DNA from: Streptomyces sp. AP-93
GTDB lineage: Bacteria > Actinomycetota > Actinomycetes > Streptomycetales > Streptomycetaceae
DNA length: 64,000 nucleotides
Direction of reading: 5' to 3'
Assembly (NCBI RefSeq): GCF_022808175.1
Contig: NZ_JALGBX010000035.1
Span: forward strand, 1-64,000
Made by a program: the position numbers and the translations under genes. Under the pieces are notes generated by a model. It ran no database searches and had not been told where the DNA came from. It was given only the letters and a program-made list of their open reading frames with translations. How positions within the stretch are numbered: the first letter of the stretch is position 1; each line of letters opens with the position of its first letter. Shown here one piece after another: positions 39,063 to 47,816 of this stretch.

Positions 39063-39887
39063 GTGACCTCGACCTTCCGGCGGCTCCACGACCGGCTCCA
39101 GGCTTCCCATGCCGGGCTGGCATGGAGCCGTGGGCGGGAGATGGAGCTGATGCACCGGGCCATGGGCTTCGCCGCCCTCGGCTTCCTCACCCTGGTGCCG
39201 CTGCTCGTCGTCGTCGCGGCCGCCGCGCCGGGCAGCGGCTCCGGCTTCGGCCGCTGGCTCGGCCAGGCCCTCGGAGTGACGGAGTTCTCCCGGGAACGGG
39301 TGGAGATGCTGTTCGGGGCCGCGGACCTCGCGCTGGAGCGGACGACGGGGTTCGGCCTCGCCGCCCTCGCCGTCTTCGGCCTGACCTTCGGCTCCGCCGT
39401 GCAGACCGGGTACGAGAAGGCCTGGGACCTTCCGACGGCGCGCTGGCACACCATGTGGCGGCACGTCGTCTGGCTGGCCCTGCTGGTCTGCTACCTCGCC
39501 CTTCTGGTCGAGATCCCCGCCCCCACTGACGGCGCGGTCGGCACGGTCATGGGCGCCACGGGCGATCTCATCGGCACCTGCCTGTTCTTCTGGACCTCCC
39601 AGCGGCTCCTCCTCGGTGGCCGTGTCCGCTGGCGCGCCCTGCTCCCGAGCGCCGTGGCCACCAGCCTGGGCCTCCTCGGCCTGCGGGTCTTCTCGCAGTT
39701 GGTGTTCTCCCCGCTGATCGCCTCCAACGCCGTGACGTACGGCCCCTTCGGTACCCTCCTGGTCGTCCAGTCCTGGCTGGTCGGCGTCGGCTTCGTGGTC
39801 TACGGCGGCGCCCTGGTCGGCCGGCTCTTCCACGAACACCTCGTCCTGCGCCGCCTCCAGGACACGGAGCTCTCGGAAATCGCTTGA
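39063..39887 (+). CDS. YihY/BrkB-family membrane protein
   Basis: The GTG at 39063 follows a GGGAGAGAGG site and gives 274 residues. Six hydrophobic segments are visible, including GFAALGFLTLVPLLVVVAAA, GFGLAALAVFGLTFGSAVQT, VWLALLVCYLALLVEIPAPT, DLIGTCLFFWTSQRLLLGG and SWLVGVGFVVYGGALVGRLF. The pattern is that of the YihY/UPF0761 group once named ribonuclease BN. No enzymatic role is established and the old RNase name is doubtful. It sits in the same direction as the GNAT gene 73 bases further on. Confidence 0.85.
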   Translation: MTSTFRRLHDRLQASHAGLAWSRGREMELMHRAMGFAALGFLTLVPLLVVVAAAAPGSGSGFGRWLGQALGVTEFSRERVEMLFGAADLALERTTGFGLAALAVFGLTFGSAVQTGYEKAWDLPTARWHTMWRHVVWLALLVCYLALLVEIPAPTDGAVGTVMGATGDLIGTCLFFWTSQRLLLGGRVRWRALLPSAVATSLGLLGLRVFSQLVFSPLIASNAVTYGPFGTLLVVQSWLVGVGFVVYGGALVGRLFHEHLVLRRLQDTELSEIA

Positions 39888-39960
39888 GCGTGCGATCCCG
39901 GCCGTGGTATCACTTCGTGTTCGCAAAACGATCACGAGATGGACCAGAGGTGTGGTGGGC

Positions 39961-40485
39961 ATGGCGCTCGGAGAACTGGTGAAACTGCGGGCGATGGGCC
40001 CCGAGGACGCCGAGGCCCTGTGGCGCTGGAACCACGACCCCGAGGTCATGCGGTGGATGGACGACCAGTACGCCCAGCCGGTGGAGCGCGTCCGCACGTG
40101 GCTGACCGACCGCCCCCGCAACTCCTACGGTGACCTGCTCCTCGGCATCGAGGCGCTCGCCGACGGCACGCTCATCGGGCTGGTCACCCTGCACGACGCG
40201 GAACCGGAGAAAGGCATCGCGCAGCTCGACATCTACCTGGGCGAGAAGGCGTACTGGGGCCGCGGCTACGCCACCGACGCGGTGCGCACGATATGCCGCT
40301 ACGGGTTCGAGGACATGCGCCTGCACAAGGTGACGCTGACCGTGGTCACCGAGAACCATGCCGCGCGCAAGGCCTACGAGAAGGTCGGCTTCGTCGAGGA
40401 AGGCCGCCTGCGCCAGGTCTTCCGCCGCGACGGCCGCTGGTACGACCAGTTCACCATGGGGCTGCTCGCGGACGAACTCCGCTGA
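39961..40485 (+). CDS. GNAT-family N-acetyltransferase
   Basis: This 174-residue protein starts at the ATG at 39961 after AGAGGTG. It matches the RimJ/RimL-like GNAT branch: LRAMGPEDAEALWRWNHDPE, IAQLDIYLGEKAYWGRGYAT (with the CoA-binding RGxG segment near residue 97), HKVTLTVVTENHAARKAYEK and VGFVEEGRLRQVFRRDGRWY. It probably transfers an acetyl group to a protein N-terminus or a small amine; the substrate cannot be read. Short GACGCCGACCGCCCC repeats follow the stop and separate it from the convergent fadD gene. Confidence 0.9.
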   Translation: MALGELVKLRAMGPEDAEALWRWNHDPEVMRWMDDQYAQPVERVRTWLTDRPRNSYGDLLLGIEALADGTLIGLVTLHDAEPEKGIAQLDIYLGEKAYWGRGYATDAVRTICRYGFEDMRLHKVTLTVVTENHAARKAYEKVGFVEEGRLRQVFRRDGRWYDQFTMGLLADELR

Positions 40486-40533
40486 CGCCGACCGCCCCGA
40501 CGCCGACGCCGACCGCCCCGACCCCGCCCGCGC

Positions 40534-42063
40534 TCAGGCCGGGGGCGAGAAGCGGTCGCGCAGGGTGCGCTTGAGGATCTTGCCGCTCGCGTTGCGGGGC
40601 AGGGCGTCCACGAAGAGGATCCGCTTCGGGGCCTTGAAGTGGGCCAGCTTCTCGCGGGCATAGGCCAGGAGCTCCGCCTCCGTGACCCCGTCGCGCGGGA
40701 CCACCACCGCCGTGACGGCCTCGATCCACCGTTCGTCCGGCAGGCCGACCACCGCCGCCTCGGCCACGCCCGGGTGGGTGTACAGCACGTCCTCGACCTG
40801 CCGTGAGGCGACCAGTACCCCGCCCGAGTTGATGACGTCCTTCACCCGGTCCACGACCGTGAAGTACCCCTCCGGGTCACGGACCGCCAGGTCGCCGGAG
40901 CGGAACCAGCCGTCCCGGAAGGCCTTCTTCGTCGCTTCCGCGTCGTTCCAGTAGCCCAGGCAGAGCTGCGGGGAGCGGTAGACCACCTCGCCCGCCGTGC
41001 CGTCCGGCACCTCGGCCCCGTCCTCGTCGACGACCCGCGCCTCCACGTGGTGGACCGGCCGCCCGCACGAGTCCATCCGCCCCTCGTGCTCCTCGGGCCG
41101 CAGCACCGTGGCCAGCGGGCCGATCTCGCTCTGGCCGAAGCAGTTGTAGAAGCCGAGTCCGGGCAGCCGGGCGCGCAGCCGTTCCAGGACCGGCACCGGC
41201 ATGATCGAGGCCCCGTAGTACGCCTTGCGCAGGGCGGACAGGTCACGGACGGCGAAGTCGGCGAAGTCCGGATGGTTGGCCAGCCCGATCCACACCGTCG
41301 GCGGCGCGAACAGGCTGTCCGCCTCCCCCGCCTCCACCAGGTCGAAGATCTCCTCCGCGACCGGCGCGTCCACGATCGTGTTCCGCGCGCCCACCGCCAG
41401 GTACGGCAGCAGGAAGACGTGCATCTGCGCCGAGTGGTACAGCGGCAGGGAGTGCACCGGCAGATCGCCCTCCGCCAGGTCCAGGGCCGCGATCGCGCTC
41501 TCGTACTCGTGGCAGAGCGCCTCGTGCGTCATCATCGCCCCCTTCGGCAGGGCGGTGGTCCCGGAGGTGTACAACAGCTGCGCCAGCCGGGACGGGTCGC
41601 CGGAGCGGGCGAAGGCCTCGGGCCCGGCGGGCTCCGCAGAGGCCTGCGCGCCGGCCAGGAAGGAGCCGGGTGCGTCGCGCAGCGGGCGTACGGCGAGTCC
41701 CCCGGGGACCCGCCCGGCCAGTTCCGGGTCGGCGAGGACGAGCGCGCTCCCGGAGTTCTCCAGGATGTACGCGAGGTCCTCCCCGGTGAGGTTCTGGTTG
41801 ACGGGGACGTGCGTGAGCCCGGCGCGGGCGCAGGCGAGGAAGGCGAGGAGGTAGGCGTCGGAGTTGTGCCCGAAGGTCGCGACCCGGTCCCCCTCGGCCA
41901 GCCCGTAGCGCCCGCGCAGCACGGCCGCGCCCGTGGAGACGGCCGCGTCGAGTTCCGCGTAGGTCCAGGTCCGCTCGCGGTAGCGGACCGCGATCCGGTC
42001 CGGGACGCGTCGCGCGCTGTCGTGGAGCAGTCCGTCGACCGTGTTCTTCCGCACCGGGATCAT
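40534..42063 (-). CDS. Fatty acyl-CoA synthetase (FadD family)
   Basis: The ATG at 42063 gives 509 residues; the 30-residue upstream extension is Pro/Arg-rich and unlikely. The AMP-binding motif LLYTSGTTALPKGAMMTH is near residue 165, and the C-terminal catalytic Lys is in PRNASGKILKRTLRDR near 490. DGWFRSGDLAVRDPEGYFTV and VDRVKDVINSGGVLVASRQV complete the adenylate-forming pattern. It is a generic acyl/aryl-CoA ligase and more distant from FadD19 than the gene at 34868. It may serve other acids, with no operon partner. The upstream region holds TGACATGACGTCA, a possible operator near 42155. Confidence 0.88.
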   Translation of the reverse strand: MIPVRKNTVDGLLHDSARRVPDRIAVRYRERTWTYAELDAAVSTGAAVLRGRYGLAEGDRVATFGHNSDAYLLAFLACARAGLTHVPVNQNLTGEDLAYILENSGSALVLADPELAGRVPGGLAVRPLRDAPGSFLAGAQASAEPAGPEAFARSGDPSRLAQLLYTSGTTALPKGAMMTHEALCHEYESAIAALDLAEGDLPVHSLPLYHSAQMHVFLLPYLAVGARNTIVDAPVAEEIFDLVEAGEADSLFAPPTVWIGLANHPDFADFAVRDLSALRKAYYGASIMPVPVLERLRARLPGLGFYNCFGQSEIGPLATVLRPEEHEGRMDSCGRPVHHVEARVVDEDGAEVPDGTAGEVVYRSPQLCLGYWNDAEATKKAFRDGWFRSGDLAVRDPEGYFTVVDRVKDVINSGGVLVASRQVEDVLYTHPGVAEAAVVGLPDERWIEAVTAVVVPRDGVTEAELLAYAREKLAHFKAPKRILFVDALPRNASGKILKRTLRDRFSPPA

Positions 42064-42253
42064 GGTGGGATCCTCGTCTGCGCGTACGGCCGGGGTCAAT
42101 GACCCGGCGCCGCGGATGCCCGACCGGAAACATCGGGGGATACCAAACGGCATGTTGACATGACGTCAGGTGGCCTGCATGAGTGTGGGGGCACACCAGC
42201 ACCACCCATCCGCACCGGCGATCGCGCCCGTCCGCAGGCTACTTGGGAGGTAT

Positions 42254-42586
42254 GTGCGCCTGCTCCACGGACGCCGTCGCGCCCGCCCGCTCCTCCGTCG
42301 TGTCGCCGTCACCGCCGCCGCACTGCTGGCCGCCGCGTCGGCGATACCCGAGGCCGCCGCCCGGGACCAGGGCTCCGGCCCGTCCGGCGGCGGCCCGTCC
42401 GCCGTCATCCGGTACACCGAGAACGGGATCCCGCACATCCTGGCCCGTGACTACGCCCACCTCGGGTTCGGCACCGGCTGGGCGCAGGCCGCCGACCAGG
42501 TGTGCGTGCTCGCCGAGCCTCACGTCGTGGTCGCCCACGAGCGTCATACGGGTCTTCACTTCCAGACCATTGGATCCCATGGATGA
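42254..42586 (+). pseudogene. Truncated penicillin-acylase-family gene (N-terminal remnant)
   Basis: A GTG start at 42254 after a GGGAGG site begins a secretion signal (LLRRVAVTAAALLAAASAI), then VIRYTENGIPHILARDYAHL and GFGTGWAQAADQVCVLAEPH, which is the conserved N-terminus of penicillin acylase-type amidases. After about 90 residues the similarity ends (HVVVAHERHTGLHFQTIGSHG) and the frame stops, while the full enzyme is 700-800 residues. No continuing fragment is seen in the following 20 kb. The break near 42515 coincides with the start of the accessory carbohydrate island, so the gene was probably interrupted when the island arrived. Confidence 0.8.
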
Positions 42587-42603
42587 TTCCTGTTCTTCGA
42601 CCC

Positions 42604-43434
42604 TCAGGGGCCGGCCACATGGGCCAAGTGGCGTTCGGCCACGGTCTTGAGGGTCTGCTCGCCCGGGGTGTCCCAGATCTGCTCGTTGAAGATCTCGACC
42701 TCGATCCAGCCGGTGTAACCAGCGGCGGCGACCTGATCGGTCAGGGGGCGGAAGTCGATGTGGCCGTCGCCGACGTGGCCCCGACCCAGCAAGGCGTCCG
42801 CGGGCAGCGGCAGGGTCCAGTCGCAGACCTGGTAGGAGGCGATCCGCGGTCCGGCACGCTCGATCTGGCGCGGCAGGTCCGGGTCCCACCAGACGTGGTA
42901 GCTGTCGACGACGACGCCCACCTGCTCCACGGGGTGGGGCTCGGCGAGGTCCAGTGCCTGGCCCAGGGTGGACACGACCGCCCGGTCCGCGCAGAACATG
43001 GGGTGCAGGGGTTCGATCGCCATACGGACCCCCGCGTCACCGGCATGCGGCGCGAGTTCAGCGATCAGGTCGGCTACCCGGGCGCGGGCGCCGACCAGGT
43101 CGCGTGACCCCTCGGGCAGGCCGCCGACCACCATCACGAGCGTGTCGGTGCCGAGTTCGGCGGCCTCCTCCAGGGCGCGGAAGTTGTCTACCAGGGCCGC
43201 TCGGTGCGCGTCGGGCCCGTCGACGGTGAGGAAGCCGCCGCGGCACAGGCTGCTGACGGCGAGGCCGGCGTCGCGCACGATTTTCGCCGCCTCTGCGCGT
43301 CCCGTTTCGGCGACCTTGTCCCGCCACAGGCCGATCGCCGGGATGCCGGCGTCCACGCAGCCCTGGACGGCCTCGGGAAGGCTCCACCGCTTGGTGGTGA
43401 TCTGGTTCAGCGACAGGCGTTCCAGGCCGCTCAT
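42604..43434 (-). CDS. Sugar phosphate isomerase/epimerase-type TIM barrel
   Basis: This 276-residue TIM-barrel protein has the xylose-isomerase-like signature residues: GVRMAIEPLHPMFCADRAVV (metal-binding Glu), VGVVVDSYHVWWDPDLPRQI (Asp/His) and TGWIEVEIFNEQIWDTPGEQ (C-terminal Glu). Members isomerise or epimerise keto sugars, and some cleave 3-keto-glycosides. Its start overlaps the stop of the DUF993 gene by four bases, so the three genes Gfo/Idh, DUF993 and this one form a coupled operon. The substrate is unknown, but the context suggests the product of the Gfo/Idh oxidation. It ends 18 bases from the penicillin-acylase remnant. Confidence 0.83.
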   Translation of the reverse strand: MSGLERLSLNQITTKRWSLPEAVQGCVDAGIPAIGLWRDKVAETGRAEAAKIVRDAGLAVSSLCRGGFLTVDGPDAHRAALVDNFRALEEAAELGTDTLVMVVGGLPEGSRDLVGARARVADLIAELAPHAGDAGVRMAIEPLHPMFCADRAVVSTLGQALDLAEPHPVEQVGVVVDSYHVWWDPDLPRQIERAGPRIASYQVCDWTLPLPADALLGRGHVGDGHIDFRPLTDQVAAAGYTGWIEVEIFNEQIWDTPGEQTLKTVAERHLAHVAGP

Positions 43435-44579
43435 GCGTCCACCCCCGCAAGGTGGAGGAACCGGCGCATTCGGTGGGCGGCCAGCTCCGGGTCGGGAAGG
43501 ACGCCGGCCGCGTCGGCGAGCCGGAACAGCTCGGTCAGGTGAGGGACGGAACGTCCGCTCTGGGCACCGGCCACCATGGTGAAGTGACTCTGGTGGCCGG
43601 ACAGCCAGGCGACGAAGACCACGCCCGTCTTGTAGTGGTAGGTGGGTGCGGCGAACAGGTGACGGGCCAGCGGCAGGGTGGGCTCCATCAGCGCGTCGTA
43701 CCGCGCGGTGTCGCCCGCGTCCAGGGCGCGCAGCGCGGCGGCCGCGACCGCCGCAATGGGGTCGAAGATGCCCAGCAGTGCGTTACTGTGACCGGCCTCG
43801 TCGCCGCGGATCAGGTCCGGATAGTTGAAGTCGTCGCCCGTGTACAGGCGTACTCCCTCCGGTAGCGCACGCCGTAGCGCGATCTCCCGGTCGGCGTCCA
43901 GGAGGGACACCTTGATGCCGTCGATTCGCGGTGCGTTCTCCCGGATCAGGTCGAGCACCGTGTTCGTCGCGTCGTCGAGGTCGGTGTGGCCCCAGTATCC
44001 GGCCAGGGCCGGATCGAACATCTCTCCCAGCCAGTGCAGGATCACCGGCTGCCCGGCGGCGTCGATGACCTCGCCGTACACCTGGAGGTAGTCCTCGGGA
44101 CCCTTGGCCACCGCGGCCATTGCGCGGCTCGCCATCAGGATCGGCCGTGCCCCGGCGTCCTCGACCACGGCCAGCTGTTCCCGGTAAGCGCCGATGATGT
44201 CGTGCAGTGTGGGGTCGGCCAAGGCGAGCTGGTCCGTGCCGACGCCGCAGGCCAGACGGCCGCCGACGGCGCGGGCCTCGGCTCCGGACCGGGTGATGAG
44301 TTCACGGGTGGCGGGCCAGTCGAGGCCCATGCCGCGCTGGGCGGTGTCCATGGCGTCGGCAACGCCCAGGCCGAGGGACCACAGGTGCCGGCGGAAAGCG
44401 AGCGTGGTGTCCCAGTCGACGGCCGCCGGTGCTCCCGGGCCGTTCTCCCTCAGAGGGTCGGCGACCACGTGGGCGGCGGCGTACACGATCCGGGAGGTGA
44501 TCGGGCCGTTGGGCACGTCGAGGGCGGCGGGGGTGCGGAGGCGGTGTGGGCCATCCGGAAGACGCAGTTCGAGTGACAT
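43431..44579 (-). CDS. DUF993 protein, dihydrodipicolinate-synthase-like aldolase fold
   Basis: The ATG at 44579 overlaps the Gfo/Idh stop by one base and gives 382 residues. It belongs to the DUF993 branch of the DHDPS/NAL superfamily. The putative Schiff-base Lys is in PRIDGIKVSLLDADREI near 222, followed by YTGDDFNYPDLIRGDEAGHS; ILHWLGEMFDPALAGYWGH precedes it. DHDPS-fold enzymes carry out aldol cleavage or dehydration of keto sugars such as 2-keto-3-deoxygluconate. A role in splitting an oxidised sugar here is inferred from its operon with an oxidoreductase and an isomerase; no DUF993 activity is known to me. Confidence 0.83.
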   Translation of the reverse strand: MSLELRLPDGPHRLRTPAALDVPNGPITSRIVYAAAHVVADPLRENGPGAPAAVDWDTTLAFRRHLWSLGLGVADAMDTAQRGMGLDWPATRELITRSGAEARAVGGRLACGVGTDQLALADPTLHDIIGAYREQLAVVEDAGARPILMASRAMAAVAKGPEDYLQVYGEVIDAAGQPVILHWLGEMFDPALAGYWGHTDLDDATNTVLDLIRENAPRIDGIKVSLLDADREIALRRALPEGVRLYTGDDFNYPDLIRGDEAGHSNALLGIFDPIAAVAAAALRALDAGDTARYDALMEPTLPLARHLFAAPTYHYKTGVVFVAWLSGHQSHFTMVAGAQSGRSVPHLTELFRLADAAGVLPDPELAAHRMRRFLHLAGVDA

Positions 44580-45730
44580 CAGATCTCCAGTGCGGGGACG
44601 TCGAGGCGGCGGCCTTCGCGGGCGGAGCGCAGGCCGAGTTCGGCGAGCTGGACGCCCTTGGCGCCCTCCAGCAGGTCCCAGTGGTACTCGGAGCCGGTCA
44701 CGACGTGCTTGAGGAAGAGCTCCCACTGGATCTTGAATCCGTTGTCGAACTCGCTGTTGTCCGGGACCTGCTGCCACTGGTCGCGGAACGACTCGGTCAC
44801 CGGCAGGTCCGGGTTCCACACCGGCTTGGGCGTCAGGGAGCGGTGCTGGACACGGCAGTTGCGCAGACCGGCCACGGCGCTGCCCTCGGTGCCGTCCACC
44901 TGGAACTCGACCAGTTCGTCCCGGTCGACGCGTACGGCCCATGAGGAGTTGATCTGGGCCGTGATGCCGCCCTCCAGCTCGAAGACGCCGTAGGCGGCGT
45001 CGTCCGCGGTCGCCGGGTAGGTCCGGCCCTGCTCGTCGACCCGCGCGGGGATGTGGGTCGCGGTGTGCGCGTACACGGTGCGGACCTCGCCGAACAGGCC
45101 GTCGAGCACGTAGCGCCAGTGCGGGAACATGTCGAGGATCATGCCGCCGCCGTCCTCGGCCCGGTAGTTCCAGGACGGCCGCTGGGCGGCCTGCCAGTCG
45201 CCCTCGAAGACCCAGTAGCCGAATTCGCCCCGCACGGAGAGGATGCGACCGAAGAAGCCGCTGTCGATGAGCCGCTTGAGCTTCAGCAGGCCGGGCAGGA
45301 ACAGCTTGTCCTGCACCGCGCCGTTGCAGACGCCTGCCTCGCGTGCCAGCCGGGCCAGTTCCAGTGCGGCGTCGAGGGATTCGGCGGTCGGCTTCTCGGT
45401 GTAGATGTGCTTGCCTGCCGCGATCGCGGTCCGGATCGCCGTCTCCCGCGCCGGGGTGACCTGGGCGTCGAAGTAGATCTCGGCGAGGGGATGGGCCAGG
45501 GCCTCGTTCAGGTTCGTGGTCCAGTGCTCCAGGCCGTGCCGGTCGGCCAGTTCCTTCAGCTTGCGGTCGCTGCGGCCGACGAGGATCGGTTCGGGCCAGA
45601 TGACGGTGCCGTCGTCCAGGGGCAGACCGCCCTGTTCGCGGATGGCCAGGACGGAGCGGACCAGGTGCTGGCGGTAGCCCATGCGGCCGGTGACGCCGTT
45701 CATCACGATGCCTATGACTTTGCGCGTCAT
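44579..45730 (-). CDS. Gfo/Idh/MocA-family sugar oxidoreductase
   Basis: The ATG at 45730 follows GGGAG and gives 383 residues. The dinucleotide-binding end reads VIGIVMNGVTGRMGYRQHLV, a DapB-like variant of the usual GxGxxG. The catalytic Lys is in KHIYTEKPTAESLDAA near 125. The C-terminal domain contains GGGMILDMFPHWRYVLDGLF, the typical substrate pocket, with a His in place of the usual one. Such enzymes oxidise a sugar hydroxyl, often at C-3. It heads the operon with DUF993 and the isomerase, and its promoter contains the AGAAAGCGCTT box shared with the ThuA gene. Confidence 0.88.
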   Translation of the reverse strand: MTRKVIGIVMNGVTGRMGYRQHLVRSVLAIREQGGLPLDDGTVIWPEPILVGRSDRKLKELADRHGLEHWTTNLNEALAHPLAEIYFDAQVTPARETAIRTAIAAGKHIYTEKPTAESLDAALELARLAREAGVCNGAVQDKLFLPGLLKLKRLIDSGFFGRILSVRGEFGYWVFEGDWQAAQRPSWNYRAEDGGGMILDMFPHWRYVLDGLFGEVRTVYAHTATHIPARVDEQGRTYPATADDAAYGVFELEGGITAQINSSWAVRVDRDELVEFQVDGTEGSAVAGLRNCRVQHRSLTPKPVWNPDLPVTESFRDQWQQVPDNSEFDNGFKIQWELFLKHVVTGSEYHWDLLEGAKGVQLAELGLRSAREGRRLDVPALEI

Positions 45731-45768
45731 TCTCGTATCTCCCTCTGGTGTGATGTGCAACTGAGTGC

Positions 45769-45782
45769 AGAAAGCGCTTGCT
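45769..45782 (-). promoter_or_regulatory. LacI-type operator box upstream of the Gfo/Idh operon
   Basis: AGAAAGCGCTTGCT contains the palindrome AAGCGCTT typical of LacI/GalR-family sites. It lies about 40 bases upstream of the Gfo/Idh start. The first 11 bases (45769-45779) are identical to those at 55775-55785 before the ThuA gene. Confidence 0.6.
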
Positions 45783-45907
45783 ATTCGGTATGCGGAAGCT
45801 CCCGCCTCTGTGCGTGAGGTCGGGGGTCCGCAGTGAGGTAGGGCCGGCTCGAACCGGTCGGGCCCCTGTGTCGGGTCAGCCGGCTTCCGCGACGCGGGGC
45901 CCGGCCG

Positions 45908-46840
45908 TCAGACGGTTACCGCTGCGGCGAGCAGGTCCCGGGCGAGCAGCCCCGCGCCCAGGCACCCGGCGGCGTCCCCGAGGCCCGCCGGGAGGATCGC
46001 GGGCAGCCTCTGGAACGTCACACGTTCCGCCACTGCCGCGCGCAGGGGTGTGAACAAGGTGTCGCCGGCCTCGGCCAGGCCGCCGCCGATGATCAGCGTG
46101 CGGGGGTCCAGGACCGTGAGTGCGGTGACCAGCCCGTCTGCGAGCGCGTCGACCGCCGCCTGCCACACCCCGGTCGCTGCCTCGTCGCCCGCCTCGACGG
46201 CCTTGGCGCAGCCGGCCGCGTCGGCGGCGGGGTCGCCGCTCACGGTGGCCCAGGCCCGCGTGACCGCGGCGGCGGAGGCCAGGGCCTCCAGGCAGCCGCG
46301 CCCGCCGCAACCGCACACGGGGCCGCCGGGGCGTACGACGATGTGGCCGATCTCGCCCGCGCAGCCATGGGCACCGGACTCGATGCCGTCGTCGATGCCG
46401 ATGGCACCGGCGATACCGGTGCCGAGCGACACGAACAGGAACCGGCCGGTCCCCCGGCCCGCCCCCAAGCGGCCCTCAGCGAGGCCACCGGTGCGGACGT
46501 CGTGCCCGAGCGCGATGGGAATCCCGCCGAGCCTGCCGCTCAGCAGCTCCCGCAGCGGGACGTCACGCCACCCGAGGTTCGCGGCGTAGACGGCGATACC
46601 GCCTTCGGAGTCGACGATGCCGGGCACGGCGACGCCCGCGGCGTCCGCGGTCGTGCCGAACTGCCTCTGCCCGTGCGTACGCAGCTCCTCCGCGAAGCCG
46701 AGGATCGCCTCCACGACGGCGGCGGGCCCGCGCTCGCGCCGGGTGGCCCGCCGTGCCTCGTACAGCACTGCCCCGTCCAGCCCGACCAGAGCTGCTTTCA
46801 TTTCGGTGCCGCCCACATCGAGGGCGATGACATGTCTCAC
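45908..46840 (-). CDS. ROK-family sugar kinase
   Basis: This 310-residue protein has the ROK phosphate-binding start HVIALDVGGTEMKAALVG, the ATP/sugar region FLFVSLGTGIAGAIGIDDG, the catalytic EIGHIVV with its His and a zinc-binding CGCGGRGCLEAL, and the adenosine motif LIIGGGLAEAGD. The missing N-terminal HTH shows it is a kinase and not a ROK repressor. It probably phosphorylates an imported monosaccharide or its oxidised form (glucose- or N-acetylsugar-kinase type). It is the next gene on the same strand after the lyase and may be cotranscribed across a small hairpin. Confidence 0.9.
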   Translation of the reverse strand: MRHVIALDVGGTEMKAALVGLDGAVLYEARRATRRERGPAAVVEAILGFAEELRTHGQRQFGTTADAAGVAVPGIVDSEGGIAVYAANLGWRDVPLRELLSGRLGGIPIALGHDVRTGGLAEGRLGAGRGTGRFLFVSLGTGIAGAIGIDDGIESGAHGCAGEIGHIVVRPGGPVCGCGGRGCLEALASAAAVTRAWATVSGDPAADAAGCAKAVEAGDEAATGVWQAAVDALADGLVTALTVLDPRTLIIGGGLAEAGDTLFTPLRAAVAERVTFQRLPAILPAGLGDAAGCLGAGLLARDLLAAAVTV

Positions 46841-46916
46841 GGAAACACTCTCGCTGCTGGCTTTCGGTACCTTCGGGCCACTGGTGGTATCTCTTGCCGC
46901 GTCGTACCACGGCTGT

Positions 46917-46952
46917 GCGGGGCGAGGACTTCCTCGCAGGGAGGAGCCCCGC
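46917..46952 (-). terminator. Two-level stem-loop between lyase and ROK genes
   Basis: An outer 7-bp stem (GCGGGGC with GCCCCGC) encloses an inner GAGG-ACTT-CCTC hairpin, ten bases beyond the lyase stop. It may attenuate transcription into the ROK gene rather than end it. Confidence 0.4.
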
Positions 46953-46961
46953 CCCGCGGGC

Positions 46962-47813
46962 TCATCCCTGGGAGAGATCCAGGACGCGGATGTCGTCGTG
47001 GTAGACGACGCGCGTCGGCACGTCTCCCTTCGCGAGCGTCTGGTCGGGCCGGTAGAGGCCCCACTTGAGATAGCCGAACTCCGCCGGGTTCACGGGGTGG
47101 AAGGTCTTCACGTTCTCGTACGTCTGCCGAAGCGTGTAATCCGATTCGCCTGGCATCTTGGTGGAGACCTTGTAGTAGCCGGTGCTGTCGTCAGTCCAGC
47201 TCACGTCCACGCGGAAGTGCATCCACTGACCGATGTGCGGGCGGAAGTCATCGACCACGGTGGACTGGAGGTTGAGGGTCGGCGACCGGAAGGCAATGCT
47301 GTTTCGCTTGGTCATGAGGTAGAAGGACGGAAGGTTCCCGCCGGCGTGCTTCCCCTGGAAGATGATGTCGCCGGTTGCCGATTCCCCGGACTCCCACGTC
47401 TCCCAGTCCTTCAGCAGGACGCTGAACTCGTACCGCTGCTCGTCGCCCACCACGAACTTCCCCTCGTGGACATCGTTCGTGGCGCTCTCGCTGCGCGGGG
47501 CCCCATCGGACACGTAACCGGGGTCACCCAGGGTCACCTTGTGGGCGACGGCGTGGTCGGCCCCCGAGTCGACGAGGTACGACGCGTCGGCCGCGGTCGC
47601 ATGCGTCGTGGTCAGGTGCGGAATGCCGGAATTCAGCTGGCCGTTCGCGTATTCGATGTCCAGCAGGGTCGAGGAGATACCAGGGCTGCTGCACGAGCCC
47701 TCCGAAGCCCGGCTCATGCTCTCCTGACCTGCCTGCGCGGTGGCCACGCCTGCGAGGCTGAGTGCCCCCGCCGCCGCCACTGCGATGACGGACCGCCTCG
47801 TTGACTTCTTCAT
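46962..47813 (-). CDS. Secreted polysaccharide lyase (PL20-like / heparin-lyase-I fold)
   Basis: This 283-residue protein has a classical Sec signal (RRSVIAVAAAGALSLAGVAT, cleaved after AQA). The mature part is a beta-jelly-roll: YEFSVLLKDWETWESGESA, then IGQWMHFRVDVSWTDDSTG and EFGYLKWGLYRPDQTLAKGD, the last close to the YLKWG(I/L)YR block of the Polysacc_lyase family (heparin lyase I, glucuronan lyase). Such enzymes cleave uronic-acid-containing polysaccharides by beta-elimination; glucuronan is a good guess from the family but not shown. It lies four bases after the beta-propeller gene, so both are probably secreted together. It should supply oligosaccharides to the ABC importer encoded upstream. 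Confidence 0.68.
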   Translation of the reverse strand: MKKSTRRSVIAVAAAGALSLAGVATAQAGQESMSRASEGSCSSPGISSTLLDIEYANGQLNSGIPHLTTTHATAADASYLVDSGADHAVAHKVTLGDPGYVSDGAPRSESATNDVHEGKFVVGDEQRYEFSVLLKDWETWESGESATGDIIFQGKHAGGNLPSFYLMTKRNSIAFRSPTLNLQSTVVDDFRPHIGQWMHFRVDVSWTDDSTGYYKVSTKMPGESDYTLRQTYENVKTFHPVNPAEFGYLKWGLYRPDQTLAKGDVPTRVVYHDDIRVLDLSQG

Positions 47814-47816
47814 GGG

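Noticed and set aside
45908..46840. ROK protein as a repressor
   Set aside because: The N-terminal HTH of ROK repressors is absent; the sequence starts directly at the kinase phosphate loop.
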